Positions 1 through 7,114 of a stretch of 9,392 nucleotides of DNA are shown piece after piece. The position numbers and the translations under genes are program-made. The stretch is from Acidobacteriaceae bacterium (GTDB lineage Bacteria; Acidobacteriota; Terriglobia; Terriglobales; SbA1): contig PLEA01000458.1 in the NCBI GenBank assembly GCA_003136335.1, positions 1-9,392 of the forward strand. The letters run 5' to 3'. Within the stretch, counting starts at the first letter, position 1. Each line of letters begins with the position of its first letter. The notes under the pieces were generated by a model. It searched no databases and was not told where the DNA came from. It saw nothing but the letters and a program-made list of their open reading frames with translations.

Positions 1-950
1 ACGCGCAGACCGTCGATGTGATACTTGTCGAGCCAGAACATGGCGCTCGACATTAGAAAGCTGCGCACTTCGGCGCGGCCGTAGTTGAAGATGTGCGTCT
101 TCCAGTCGGGATGGAATCCCTGGCGCGCGTCAGAGTGTTCGTAGAGGTGCGTGCCGTCGAAATAGGCGAGACCGTGGGCGTCGGAAGGAAAGTGCGACGG
201 TACCCAGTCGAGGATCACTCCAATGCCGCGCTGGTGGAGGTAGTCGACCAGGTACATGAAATCTTGCGGAGTGCCGTAGCGCGACGTAGGCGCGAAGTAT
301 CCGGTGGTCTGGTATCCCCAGGAACCGTAAAAGGGATGTTCCATCACAGGCAAGAACTCGACGTGGGTGAACCCCATCTGATTGACGTAATCAGCCAGCC
401 GGGAGGCCGTTTCGCGGTAGCTCAGCGGACGGCTGTGATCTTCGGGAACGCGCATCCACGAGCCCAGATGCACCTCATATATGGTTTGAGGCGCGCGCAG
501 CGAGTTGCGGCCGGCGCGGTTTGCCATCCAATCGTGGTCACTCCATTGATACTCAAGATCCCAGACGACCGAGGCGGTGCGGGGAGGTTTCTCGTGGAGC
601 ACGCCGAGCGGGTCGGCTTTATCGACGCGGTAGCCGTGGCGCTGCGATTCGATGTGGAATTTGTAAAGCGCGCCACGGATCACGCCGGGAATGAAACTTT
701 CCCAGATGCCGGACGAGCCGCGGGTGCTCAGAGGATGCGCCTTCGAAGCCCATTCATTGAAGCTGCCGACAACCGAGACGGAGCGCGCGTTCGGGGCCCA
801 CACGCTGAAGACGGCGCCGGATTCGCCGTGGTGCGTGATGAGATGGGCCCCCATCTTTTCGTACATGCGGTAGTTGCTGCCCTCGTTGAAGAGGTAGAGA
901 TCCTGGTCGGTGAGAAGCTGAGGGTTGGCGAGGGTGGGTTGGGGGCTCAT
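1..950 (-). CDS. glgB: 1,4-alpha-glucan branching enzyme, N-terminal 316 residues (partial, runs off left edge)
   Basis: Glycogen branching enzyme (GH13): it cuts an alpha-1,4 chain and re-attaches the piece by an alpha-1,6 bond, in the cytoplasm. Seen: an N-terminal CBM48-type beta domain at about residues 20-130 ([20 protein letters not shown] at 48-67), then the GH13 barrel with YEVHLGSW (158-165), [17 protein letters not shown] (198-214) and conserved region I DWVPSHFP (248-255). The frame is open to the edge at HIDGLR (311-316), so the catalytic Asp, expected a residue or two later in 'GLRVDAV', lies just outside the window. The family is usually about 630-730 residues, so roughly half is missing. 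ATG at 950 is the first start after an in-frame TAA; no good Shine-Dalgarno is visible and an inverted repeat occupies that region. It is divergent from the GH57 gene, fitting a shared role in glucan metabolism. Confidence 0.95.
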   Translation of the reverse strand, partial: MSPQPTLANPQLLTDQDLYLFNEGSNYRMYEKMGAHLITHHGESGAVFSVWAPNARSVSVVGSFNEWASKAHPLSTRGSSGIWESFIPGVIRGALYKFHIESQRHGYRVDKADPLGVLHEKPPRTASVVWDLEYQWSDHDWMANRAGRNSLRAPQTIYEVHLGSWMRVPEDHSRPLSYRETASRLADYVNQMGFTHVEFLPVMEHPFYGSWGYQTTGYFAPTSRYGTPQDFMYLVDYLHQRGIGVILDWVPSHFPSDAHGLAYFDGTHLYEHSDARQGFHPDWKTHIFNYGRAEVRSFLMSSAMFWLDKYHIDGLR

Positions 951-955
951 GCGGT

Positions 956-975
956 AGGCGCAATAGTGTGCGCCT
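956..975 (-). promoter_or_regulatory. 20-bp inverted repeat at the glgB translation start
   Basis: Perfect 7-bp arms AGGCGCA and TGCGCCT separated by 6 nt, ending 5 bp before the glgB start codon. As RNA it would be a GC-rich hairpin exactly where the ribosome-binding site should be. As DNA it could be an operator for a dimeric regulator. Which of the two cannot be told from sequence. Confidence 0.45.
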
Positions 976-1165
976 TAGTTTACAGAAGATGAGCATCTTT
1001 CCGCACGGATTTGTGGCCAGTAGATCAGCGAAGGCAAAGGAGGTGGATCGGCCCGTAGCGTATCCTGACAATGGAAAGGTTCGTCCAGAGCGGCATTCAC
1101 ATCAAGGACGTATATGGAACGCTCCCTGACTAAAATCACTGGCGAGACTCGCGGTATCTCTTTGT

Positions 1166-1186
1166 GCTCCGCTCCTCCAGCGGAGC
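1166..1186 (+). repeat. Hairpin in the leader of the GH57 gene
   Basis: Perfect 8-bp stem GCTCCGCT / AGCGGAGC with a 5-nt loop CCTCC, about 50 bp before the GH57 start. No T-run follows, so it is not a standard intrinsic terminator. The loop matches the anti-Shine-Dalgarno core of 16S rRNA, which may be coincidence. Confidence 0.4.
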
Positions 1187-1237
1187 CATTCGGTGCGCAG
1201 CGCGGTAAAATTCACATGCTAGACTGACCAGTCAGCC

Positions 1238-3511
1238 ATGCCTGCCTTGCGCGTCATTCTTCTCTGGCATCAGCACCAGCCGTTTTACAAGGATCTGGTC
1301 ACGGGCGAATATCGTCTGCCGTGGACGCGGCTGCATGCGCTCAAGGACTATTACGGAATGGTGAAGTTGCTGGACGAATTCCCTAATGTCCACCAAAACT
1401 TCAACCTGGTGCCGTCGCTGATGGTGCAGATTCAAGATTATGTCGCCGGGACGGCGCAGGATCCATTTCTGAGCGTGGCGGCCAAGCCGGCTAAGGATCT
1501 GTCGTTGGAGGAGCGGCGCTTTGCGCTGCAATATTTGTTTCAGGCGAATCCGCAGAATCTGATTGGGCGCTATCCGCGGTACCGCGAATTGTGGGAGCGG
1601 TTTCGCGAGCATGGCGATCATCCGGAGCGCGCGGAACGGTATTTTCAGGAGCAGGATTTTACCGACCTGCAGGTGTTGTCGCAGATTGCCTGGTTCGACG
1701 AGTTCTTTCTGGAAGAAAAGGACGTGGCGGCGCTGGTGGCGAAGGGGCGCCACTACTCGCTTGAGGATCAGCAGTTTGTGATCCGGCGGGAGAGGGAACT
1801 GATAGGGAAAGTTCTGCCGGCACATGCCGAGGCGGCGAAAAAGGGATTGATTGAGCTGTCGGCTACGCCGTTTTATCACCCGATCTTGCCGCTGGTGTGC
1901 GACACGAGCACGGGGCCTGTGTCGTCGCCGGGATTGCCGCTGCCCCAGAACCGATATCGCCATCCCGAAGATGCGCGCGAACAACTTACGCGCGCTCTCG
2001 ATCTACACGAGAACGTCTTCGGCCTTCGGCCCAAGGGCGTGTGGCCATCGGAAGGCAGCGTGTCGGAGGAGGTGCTGGCGATCGCGCATAGTGTTGGCAT
2101 CCAGTGGATGGCCACGGACGAAGGCGTGCTGGGACGAAGCACAGGGGTGTTCTTCGCGCGCGACGGCAACGGACGTTTGCCGGGAAACCTGGCGGAGAAG
2201 CTCTACACCGTCCATCGTTATGAGAATGGCTCGGCGGCGATGCACCTGGTGTTTCGCGACCACACGATTTCCGATCTGATCGGATTCGTGTATGCGGGCA
2301 TGCCTCCGGCGGATGCGGCACGGCATTTGATTGGCAACATCAAGGAAGCGGCCAAACCTGTGCTGGCCAAGGGCCGCGATGCCGTGGTGTCGATCATTCT
2401 CGACGGCGAGAATGCGTGGGAGTATTACCCGAAGTCGGGACGCGAATTCCTGCGGCGCTTCTACGATGGGCTGCAGCGCGAGGCGGGTGTGGAGGCCGTG
2501 ACGGTTTCCGAGGCGATTGCGCGGCACAAGGATTTCGGCAAAATGACTTCGCTCGTGCCGGGATCGTGGATCAATGCGAATTTTAATGTGTGGATCGGCG
2601 CGCCGGAGGACAATCGCGCCTGGGATTACCTTTACCACGCGCGCGAATTTTACGCGCAGAATGCGGCAAGTACGACGGAGGCGCAGCGCAAGCTGGCCTT
2701 CGAGGAGCTACTGATTGCCGAAGGCAGCGACTGGAATTGGTGGTATGGGCCGGAACATCACTCGGCCAACGACCGCGATTTCGACGAACTCTATCGCACG
2801 CACCTTTCGAACGTGTATCAGGCGCTGGGAGCGGCTCCGCCAGACTCTCTGGCCCAGCCCATTACCGGCGCGGAGGTGCGTCCGTCGTTTGTGCCACAGA
2901 CGGCTTATATTCATCCGCGAGTTACGGGCGATAAGGTGCGTTACTTCGAATGGATGGGTGCGGCGATGTATACGGCCGACAAGCGTGCGGGGGCGATGCA
3001 CGGCAAACAGTTTCTGCTGGACTCTGTTTATGCCGGCATCGATTCGAGCCATGTGTATGGGCGGCTGGACTTCATGGGCAGGGTTCCCGAAGAGGATTTT
3101 GATCTGGTGGTGAACGTGGAGTCGTGGGCCAGCGGGGAGTCGCGTCCACGGCGCGCGCTGCGGGTGGAGGCCTCGGTGCACGAGCGGAAGCTGAAGGGCT
3201 GGAAGATCGAGAATGGATCGGAAGAGCGAGTGATGGCGTCATCGTCTCAACCGGAAGAGCATGTGAAGCTGGCGCTGCTGCGGAATTTTGAATTCAAGCT
3301 GCCGCTGGCGTGGCTGTTGGCGACTCCCAGCGCTGTCCCGGCGGAACGAGCGGCGGAGCGCAAGGCTGGGGCGGTCGCCGTGGCTTCCACCAGCAAGCTG
3401 CGGCTGCGCTTCAGCCTGTGGCAGAACCGGCTGCCGGTGGATTCGTTGCCGCTGGAAGGGTGGATCGAGCTGCAGGTGCTGAGCGAGGGGGACTTGATTT
3501 TCGGGGCGTGA
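1238..3511 (+). CDS. Glycoside hydrolase family 57 protein (alpha-glucan-active, exact specificity unknown)
   Basis: Complete 757-residue GH57 protein, a family of retaining alpha-amylases, 4-alpha-glucanotransferases, amylopullulanases and branching enzymes. Seen: region 1 HQHQP (11-15); a region 2-like stretch IELSATPFYHPILPL (206-220); region 3 GVWPSEGSVSEE (267-278) with candidate nucleophile E272; region 4 IILDGENAWEYY (386-397) with candidate acid/base D389; then GSWI (442-445) and WNWWYG (499-504). Residues from about 555 form a probable beta-rich C-terminal domain. No signal peptide, so it is likely cytoplasmic. ATG at 1238 is the first start after an in-frame TAG at 1220-1222; no Shine-Dalgarno is evident. 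Divergence from glgB suggests a role in glycogen or maltodextrin turnover. The family is certain from the motifs. The substrate is inference: hydrolase, transferase and branching activities cannot be separated here. Confidence 0.93.
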   Translation: MPALRVILLWHQHQPFYKDLVTGEYRLPWTRLHALKDYYGMVKLLDEFPNVHQNFNLVPSLMVQIQDYVAGTAQDPFLSVAAKPAKDLSLEERRFALQYLFQANPQNLIGRYPRYRELWERFREHGDHPERAERYFQEQDFTDLQVLSQIAWFDEFFLEEKDVAALVAKGRHYSLEDQQFVIRRERELIGKVLPAHAEAAKKGLIELSATPFYHPILPLVCDTSTGPVSSPGLPLPQNRYRHPEDAREQLTRALDLHENVFGLRPKGVWPSEGSVSEEVLAIAHSVGIQWMATDEGVLGRSTGVFFARDGNGRLPGNLAEKLYTVHRYENGSAAMHLVFRDHTISDLIGFVYAGMPPADAARHLIGNIKEAAKPVLAKGRDAVVSIILDGENAWEYYPKSGREFLRRFYDGLQREAGVEAVTVSEAIARHKDFGKMTSLVPGSWINANFNVWIGAPEDNRAWDYLYHAREFYAQNAASTTEAQRKLAFEELLIAEGSDWNWWYGPEHHSANDRDFDELYRTHLSNVYQALGAAPPDSLAQPITGAEVRPSFVPQTAYIHPRVTGDKVRYFEWMGAAMYTADKRAGAMHGKQFLLDSVYAGIDSSHVYGRLDFMGRVPEEDFDLVVNVESWASGESRPRRALRVEASVHERKLKGWKIENGSEERVMASSSQPEEHVKLALLRNFEFKLPLAWLLATPSAVPAERAAERKAGAVAVASTSKLRLRFSLWQNRLPVDSLPLEGWIELQVLSEGDLIFGA

Positions 3512-3530
3512 GATTGTGGTTCGAGTGCCT

Positions 3531-3791
3531 TTAAGGGAAATCTATAAGTTCGTAAATCTTCTTATTATCGAGATGGAGACTTCCTGGTCGGTCGGATTCG
3601 ATCTGCGGAAACTTGATCCTGCGTCGCGGCCTCGCCGGGTTTTTCCCCAGCGCAGAGCGAATGGATTGGACAATTAGATCGTTGATGCTGCGGTGATCCC
3701 GCCGAGCGTGCTTCTTCAGGTCGGAATAGATCTCGTCCGGAATCTCGATGTTGATTCTCCCGCAGTTATTTTCTGATTGAGGGCAAGAAAT
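3531..3791 (-). CDS. Solitary ribbon-helix-helix (VapB-like) antitoxin; no standard start codon, possibly a relic
   Basis: Not a conventional ORF: the frame is open but has no ATG, GTG or TTG. The translated body has an N-terminal strand RINIEIPDEIYSDL, a ribbon-helix-helix type helix pair (HRSINDLIVQSIRSAL), a basic linker (PARPRRR), and a C-terminal tail resembling toxin-binding tails of VapB-like antitoxins (SDRPGSLHLDNKKIYELIDF). It ends in TAA facing the GH57 stop codon 19 bp away. The boundary given uses an ATT at 3789-3791 only as a placeholder (86 residues). A rare CTG at 3870-3872 would give 113 residues and overlap the end of the upstream gene. There is no toxin gene in the expected downstream position. 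It is either an antitoxin relic that lost its start and partner, or a gene using an unusual start. The reading-frame integrity and the fold call are good; expression is doubtful. Confidence 0.55.
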   Translation of the reverse strand: MSCPQSENNCGRINIEIPDEIYSDLKKHARRDHRSINDLIVQSIRSALGKNPARPRRRIKFPQIESDRPGSLHLDNKKIYELIDFP

Positions 3792-3820
3792 ATAAACGTC
3801 AGGCGTGTAGATGTCTGACG
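3786..3820 (-). terminator. Candidate terminator downstream of the glycine-zipper gene
   Basis: Read on the minus strand: CGTCAG, 12-nt loop, CTGACG, then TTTATATTT. The perfect 6-bp stem plus T-rich tail resembles a weak Rho-independent terminator placed 30 bp after the stop codon at 3850. The same inverted repeat lies directly upstream of the solitary antitoxin frame and could instead be its operator. Confidence 0.35.
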
Positions 3821-3849
3821 ATTCGGTCGACTCGGTGACCGTGAATGTT

Positions 3850-4611
3850 CTACCTGCTGCCGCCGCTCGCAGGGGTACTGCCCATGGGGCGGTTCAGTTC
3901 CAGGGTGAGCTCGGTGCCCGCCGGCAAAATCGCGGAGCGGTGTTTGGCCAGCCAGTGTGCTGTGGCTGAACCCGCTCCGACCGCGCCGCCGATTAGGACT
4001 CCCGGGGCGCCGCCGATTAGTCCGCCAATGAGCATGCCGCCTGCAGTGCCGCCGCCTGCCTCGAGGGTGTCGCGGCGGTCGTGGCTTTGTCCCTTGAACT
4101 GACCTTCTTGATTGACGTCAGTGCCGCGAATGTTGGTGTCGGTCAAGGTTGCGTCGAGGAAGTAACGTTCGCCGCCAGGAAGAATGACGGCCTCGGGAAG
4201 AATTCCGAGGGTTGGCCTGCCGGAGATGCGTCGCGGCTCAGTCACTTTGGTGACGCGGCCTTCGACGGTCGATCCCACGGGAATCACCGTTGCGCCGTTG
4301 ACTACAACCGGCTGGGTGACTCTTGCCTGGAAGGGATCGCCGACTCGGTTGCTGAAGGTTGCGAGAGTAGTATTGAGCCGCACCATCAGGGCAGTACCCG
4401 CGGGTACCGGCAACTCCGTCTGAGCAATCATTGCGGATACGGGGGAAGCAGGCCGGGCAGTCACTGCGGGTACTGGGGAATCAGGCTGGACAGGTCCTGC
4501 GGGTACGGCTGAATCCGTCTGGGGCGTTGCTGCAGGTAAGGACGAATCAGACTGGGCTGCCAGCGTAGCGGCCAACAGTAGGATGCAAGGTAATGCGATC
4601 CACTTCTTCAC
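3850..4611 (-). CDS. Exported glycine-zipper protein with an 11-residue repeat linker, function unknown
   Basis: 253 residues. Signal peptide: K2 K3, a hydrophobic core at 4-18 and a likely signal peptidase I site after A19 (LAA-Q); C9 lies inside the core, so no lipobox. Residues 23-66 are four degenerate 11-residue Pro/Ala/Ser repeats. The soluble part (about 67-165) starts with PVPAGTALMVRLNTTL and holds NRVGDPFQARVTQPVVVNGA and VIPVGSTVEGRV, probably beta-rich. Residues 186-214 form a glycine zipper (GGMLIGGLIGGAPGVLIGGA), a membrane-inserting or packing segment, followed by a closing strand with LPAGTELTLELNRP. I know similar envelope proteins of unknown function from Acidobacteria and cannot assign a job. 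The start is GTG, chosen for the AGGAGG 4 nt upstream; a nearby ATG is out of frame. Likely periplasmic or envelope-associated. Confidence 0.78.
   Translation of the reverse strand: MKKWIALPCILLLAATLAAQSDSSLPAATPQTDSAVPAGPVQPDSPVPAVTARPASPVSAMIAQTELPVPAGTALMVRLNTTLATFSNRVGDPFQARVTQPVVVNGATVIPVGSTVEGRVTKVTEPRRISGRPTLGILPEAVILPGGERYFLDATLTDTNIRGTDVNQEGQFKGQSHDRRDTLEAGGGTAGGMLIGGLIGGAPGVLIGGAVGAGSATAHWLAKHRSAILPAGTELTLELNRPMGSTPASGGSR
4414..4545 (-). repeat. 33-bp tandem repeat (four units) in the glycine-zipper gene
   Basis: Four consecutive 33-bp units encode 11-residue repeats with rough consensus S-x-V-P-A-x-x-x-Q-x-D (residues 23-33, 34-44, 45-55, 56-66). The next segment, LPVPAGTALMV (67-77), is in register and belongs to the folded domain. 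The units are degenerate at both DNA and protein level, so the array is not newly amplified. Confidence 0.65.
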
Positions 4612-4615
4612 GGTG

Positions 4616-4621
4616 CCTCCT
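4616..4621 (-). promoter_or_regulatory. Ribosome-binding site fixing the GTG start of the glycine-zipper gene
   Basis: AGGAGG on the minus strand, 4 nt before GTG at 4611. It is the strongest Shine-Dalgarno in the window that has a start codon at a usable distance, and it decides the start. Confidence 0.7.
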
Positions 4622-4637
4622 CATATTCCTAAGCATT

Positions 4638-4643
4638 ATTGTA
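4638..4643 (-). promoter_or_regulatory. Candidate -10 element for the glycine-zipper gene
   Basis: TACAAT (5 of 6 to TATAAT) on the minus strand, 26 bp before the GTG start, which leaves room for a short leader with the AGGAGG site. No good -35 lies at 16-18 bp upstream, so the call is tentative. Confidence 0.4.
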
Positions 4644-4807
4644 TCTCTTGACTCTAGTCCAGGCGCAAGGCTGCGACAATGCGCAGGCAGGACAGGGAAC
4701 CAGCCGAGATAAGGGCGTGCCCGCGGGTGGCCGAATGGGCGGTTCCAAAGGCGGAAATGGCCAGCGACCAGTGTGTCCGAAGTCACGGCGCGTTCGTAGC
4801 CATCCGA

Positions 4808-4813
4808 TATAAT
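4808..4813 (+). promoter_or_regulatory. Candidate -10 element for eno
   Basis: Exact TATAAT match, about 143 bp before the eno start. No convincing -35 lies at 16-18 bp. If used, the transcript has a leader of roughly 135 nt containing a short reading frame and a hairpin. Confidence 0.35.
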
Positions 4814-4833
4814 CGTTGGTTTCGCAATACACG

Positions 4834-4893
4834 ATGGGCAAGGTTTATACGGGTCTGGCCAGGGCTGAACGCAGGATCCCGGTGAGTTTTTAA
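4834..4893 (+). other. 19-codon reading frame in the eno leader (possible leader peptide)
   Basis: ATG to TAA frame encoding MGKVYTGLARAERRIPVSF, starting about 20 bp after the candidate -10 and ending 62 bp before eno. No Shine-Dalgarno precedes it. No stalling motif or codon run is obvious. A frame this short can occur by chance. Confidence 0.15.
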
Positions 4894-4914
4894 GGCGCGA
4901 CTACAGCTGGGCTC

Positions 4915-6236
<1,322 letters not shown>

Positions 6237-6259
6237 CGTGGATAGCCTCGTTTGCGCCA

Positions 6260-6279
6260 ACCCCAGGCATACCCCAGGC
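6260..6279. repeat. 9-bp direct repeat between eno and the DinB gene
   Basis: ACCCCAGGC occurs twice (6260-6268 and 6271-6279) in the 57-bp gap between the convergent stop codons. A weak 5-bp inverted repeat, AGCCT 6244-6248 with AGGCT 6276-6280, spans it, but there is no T-run. No convincing terminator was found for either gene. Confidence 0.35.
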
Positions 6280-6293
6280 TTAAAAGAACGCAC

Positions 6294-6797
6294 TCAAAAC
6301 CCCATCGTGTCGTCTGCAGATGGACCGTAGGTCGCGGGCACGGGCTTGTCGTTTAATCGCAGATATACGCCGAGCTGGGCGCGGTGATGCACCAGGTGAT
6401 TCAGAAACATCTCGCGGTACGCCAGAAATCGTGGCCCCTCGAAAATTGCCTTGCCCTGAAAGCTGAGCTTCCAGTTTTCCTTCCACGCTTTATCCGGCGT
6501 GGCTTGCAGAGCGGCGCGAACCTTGGCCGCACCCTCGTCGAAAGCCTGCAGCAGCTGGGCGACAGATTCGAAAGGCAAAGGTTTGTAGCTGCCTTTGGAA
6601 AAGTCTACTTCTGGAGTGGTCAGCACCGATAGGCCGAATCCGGCGAGCTGGGCAACGTGAGGCGCCAGCTTGCCCAAGGGCATGGACTTGGCATGAGGCG
6701 CAAAGTCTTTCTTATCGGCGGGAACGCGCTCCAGAGTAGTGCGCGTTTTTTTCATTTCGTGATCGAGTTCCGGCAGAAGCAAGGCGCTAATAGGCAT
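6294..6797 (-). CDS. DinB-family (DinB/YfiT-like four-helix) protein
   Basis: 167 residues. The DinB/YfiT superfamily consists of four-helix bundles with a three-His metal site; members include thiol S-transferases (bacillithiol, mycothiol) and many uncharacterised proteins. Seen: H47 in LAPHVAQLAGF and the paired histidines of FLNHLVHHRAQLGVYLRL (131-148), where H134 and H138 have the usual HxxxH spacing, plus the C-terminal tail ATYGPSADDTMGF. No signal peptide, so cytoplasmic. A longer frame begins at 6848, but I chose the ATG at 6797: GGAGAG lies 4 nt upstream and a -10-like element just before it, and the protein then starts at the usual helix (MPISALLLPELDHEM). It is convergent with eno and divergent from the toxin-antitoxin pair. 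The fold is well supported; substrate and role are unknown. Confidence 0.87.
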   Translation of the reverse strand: MPISALLLPELDHEMKKTRTTLERVPADKKDFAPHAKSMPLGKLAPHVAQLAGFGLSVLTTPEVDFSKGSYKPLPFESVAQLLQAFDEGAAKVRAALQATPDKAWKENWKLSFQGKAIFEGPRFLAYREMFLNHLVHHRAQLGVYLRLNDKPVPATYGPSADDTMGF

Positions 6798-6801
6798 GAT
6801 T

Positions 6802-6823
6802 CTCTCCACAATTTCCGAGTATA
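6802..6823 (-). promoter_or_regulatory. Promoter -10 and ribosome-binding site of the DinB gene
   Basis: On the minus strand, TATACT (6818-6823; 5 of 6 to TATAAT) is followed by GGAGAG (6802-6807), 4 nt before the chosen ATG. The nearest -35-like sequence, TTCACA, is only 12 bp from the -10, too close, so the -35 is unresolved. Confidence 0.45.
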
Positions 6824-6851
6824 ACCAGATTTGCCTGTGAATGGCCACGCC

Positions 6852-6879
6852 TTGACTTAGTCCAGGACTTAGCTACAAT
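6852..6879 (+). promoter_or_regulatory. Sigma-70-type promoter of the vapBC pair with an embedded palindrome
   Basis: TTGACT (6852-6857), 16-bp spacer, TACAAT (6874-6879): each hexamer is 5 of 6 to consensus. The -10 ends 7 bp before the antitoxin ATG, so transcription should begin at or next to the start codon and the message would be leaderless. The spacer contains the palindrome AGTCC-A-GGACT (6859-6869) and a 12-bp-spaced direct repeat GACTTAG (6854-6860, 6866-6872), a plausible operator for antitoxin autoregulation. Confidence 0.7.
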
Positions 6880-6886
6880 AGATCTT

Positions 6887-7114
6887 ATGGAAGTGAATAT
6901 TCACGAAGCCAAGACTCATCTCTCGCGACTGCTGGAGAGAGTCGCCATGGGAGAGGAAGTCATCATTGCCAAGGCCGGCAAGCCGGTGGCGAAGCTGGTG
7001 GCAATCCCCTCGGAGCGGCCTCGATTTAGGCTGGGGTCAGCCAGAGGAGAGTTTGTAGTTCCGGATGACTTCAATGATCCTCTTCCCAAGGAGATCGAAG
7101 ATCTGTTCTGGTGA
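6887..7114 (+). CDS. vapB: Type II antitoxin, Phd/YefM family, partner of VapC
   Basis: 75 residues. Such antitoxins bind their toxin and repress their own promoter. Seen: the Phd/YefM-type N-terminal fold, EVNIHEAKTHLSRLLERVA (2-20) followed by GEEVIIAKAGKPVAKLVAI (22-40), then a C-terminal tail rich in acidic, Pro and aromatic residues (GEFVVPDDFNDPLPKEIEDL, last W75), expected to be the toxin-binding part. It begins at the end of a strong promoter, probably without a leader. Its TGA overlaps the toxin ATG by one base, the usual antitoxin-first order with translational coupling. The Phd-type antitoxin with a PIN toxin is a common pairing. Complete, with no sign of decay. Confidence 0.9.
   Translation: MEVNIHEAKTHLSRLLERVAMGEEVIIAKAGKPVAKLVAIPSERPRFRLGSARGEFVVPDDFNDPLPKEIEDLFW

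Larger units (their letters stand above)
951..1237. other. Divergent intergenic region glgB / GH57 gene
   Basis: 287 bp between two divergent alpha-glucan genes. It holds two GC-rich inverted repeats (956-975 and 1166-1186) and an orphan strong Shine-Dalgarno-like AAAGGAGGT at 1036-1044 with no start codon at a usable distance. I did not find a convincing -35/-10 pair for either gene. Both promoters presumably lie here because the genes start at its two edges. Confidence 0.6.

Noticed and set aside
93..992. 299-residue plus-strand open frame across the glgB region
   Set aside because: The minus-strand frame gives unmistakable branching-enzyme motifs; this one is its antisense shadow, Arg/Val-rich and without domain motifs.
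1071..1133. 20-codon frame in the glgB-GH57 gap, downstream of AAAGGAGGT at 1036-1044
   Set aside because: The Shine-Dalgarno-like site is more than 25 nt from the ATG, too far to serve it, and the peptide has no recognisable feature.
1232..1984. 250-residue minus-strand open frame antisense to the GH57 gene
   Set aside because: Arg/His/Gln-rich composition typical of an antisense shadow of a GC-rich gene; no motif; the sense frame is a clear GH57 enzyme.
3845..4102. 85-residue Pro/Ser-rich plus-strand frame
   Set aside because: Antisense to the glycine-zipper segment; its composition is explained by the Gly/Ala-rich sense strand.
4081..4512. 143-residue plus-strand frame with repeated CGYG/HCGY units
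   Set aside because: The periodicity is the antisense image of the 33-bp repeats in the minus-strand glycine-zipper gene, which has a signal peptide and ribosome-binding site.
4547..4885. Several 70-80 residue frames on both strands in the region upstream of eno
   Set aside because: No ribosome-binding site, no recognisable fold, mutually overlapping; consistent with chance frames in GC-rich intergenic DNA.
6294..6848. Longer DinB start at 6848 (184 residues)
   Set aside because: The 17 extra residues cover the apparent -10 and ribosome-binding site of the internal ATG at 6797, which also gives the usual family N-terminus.
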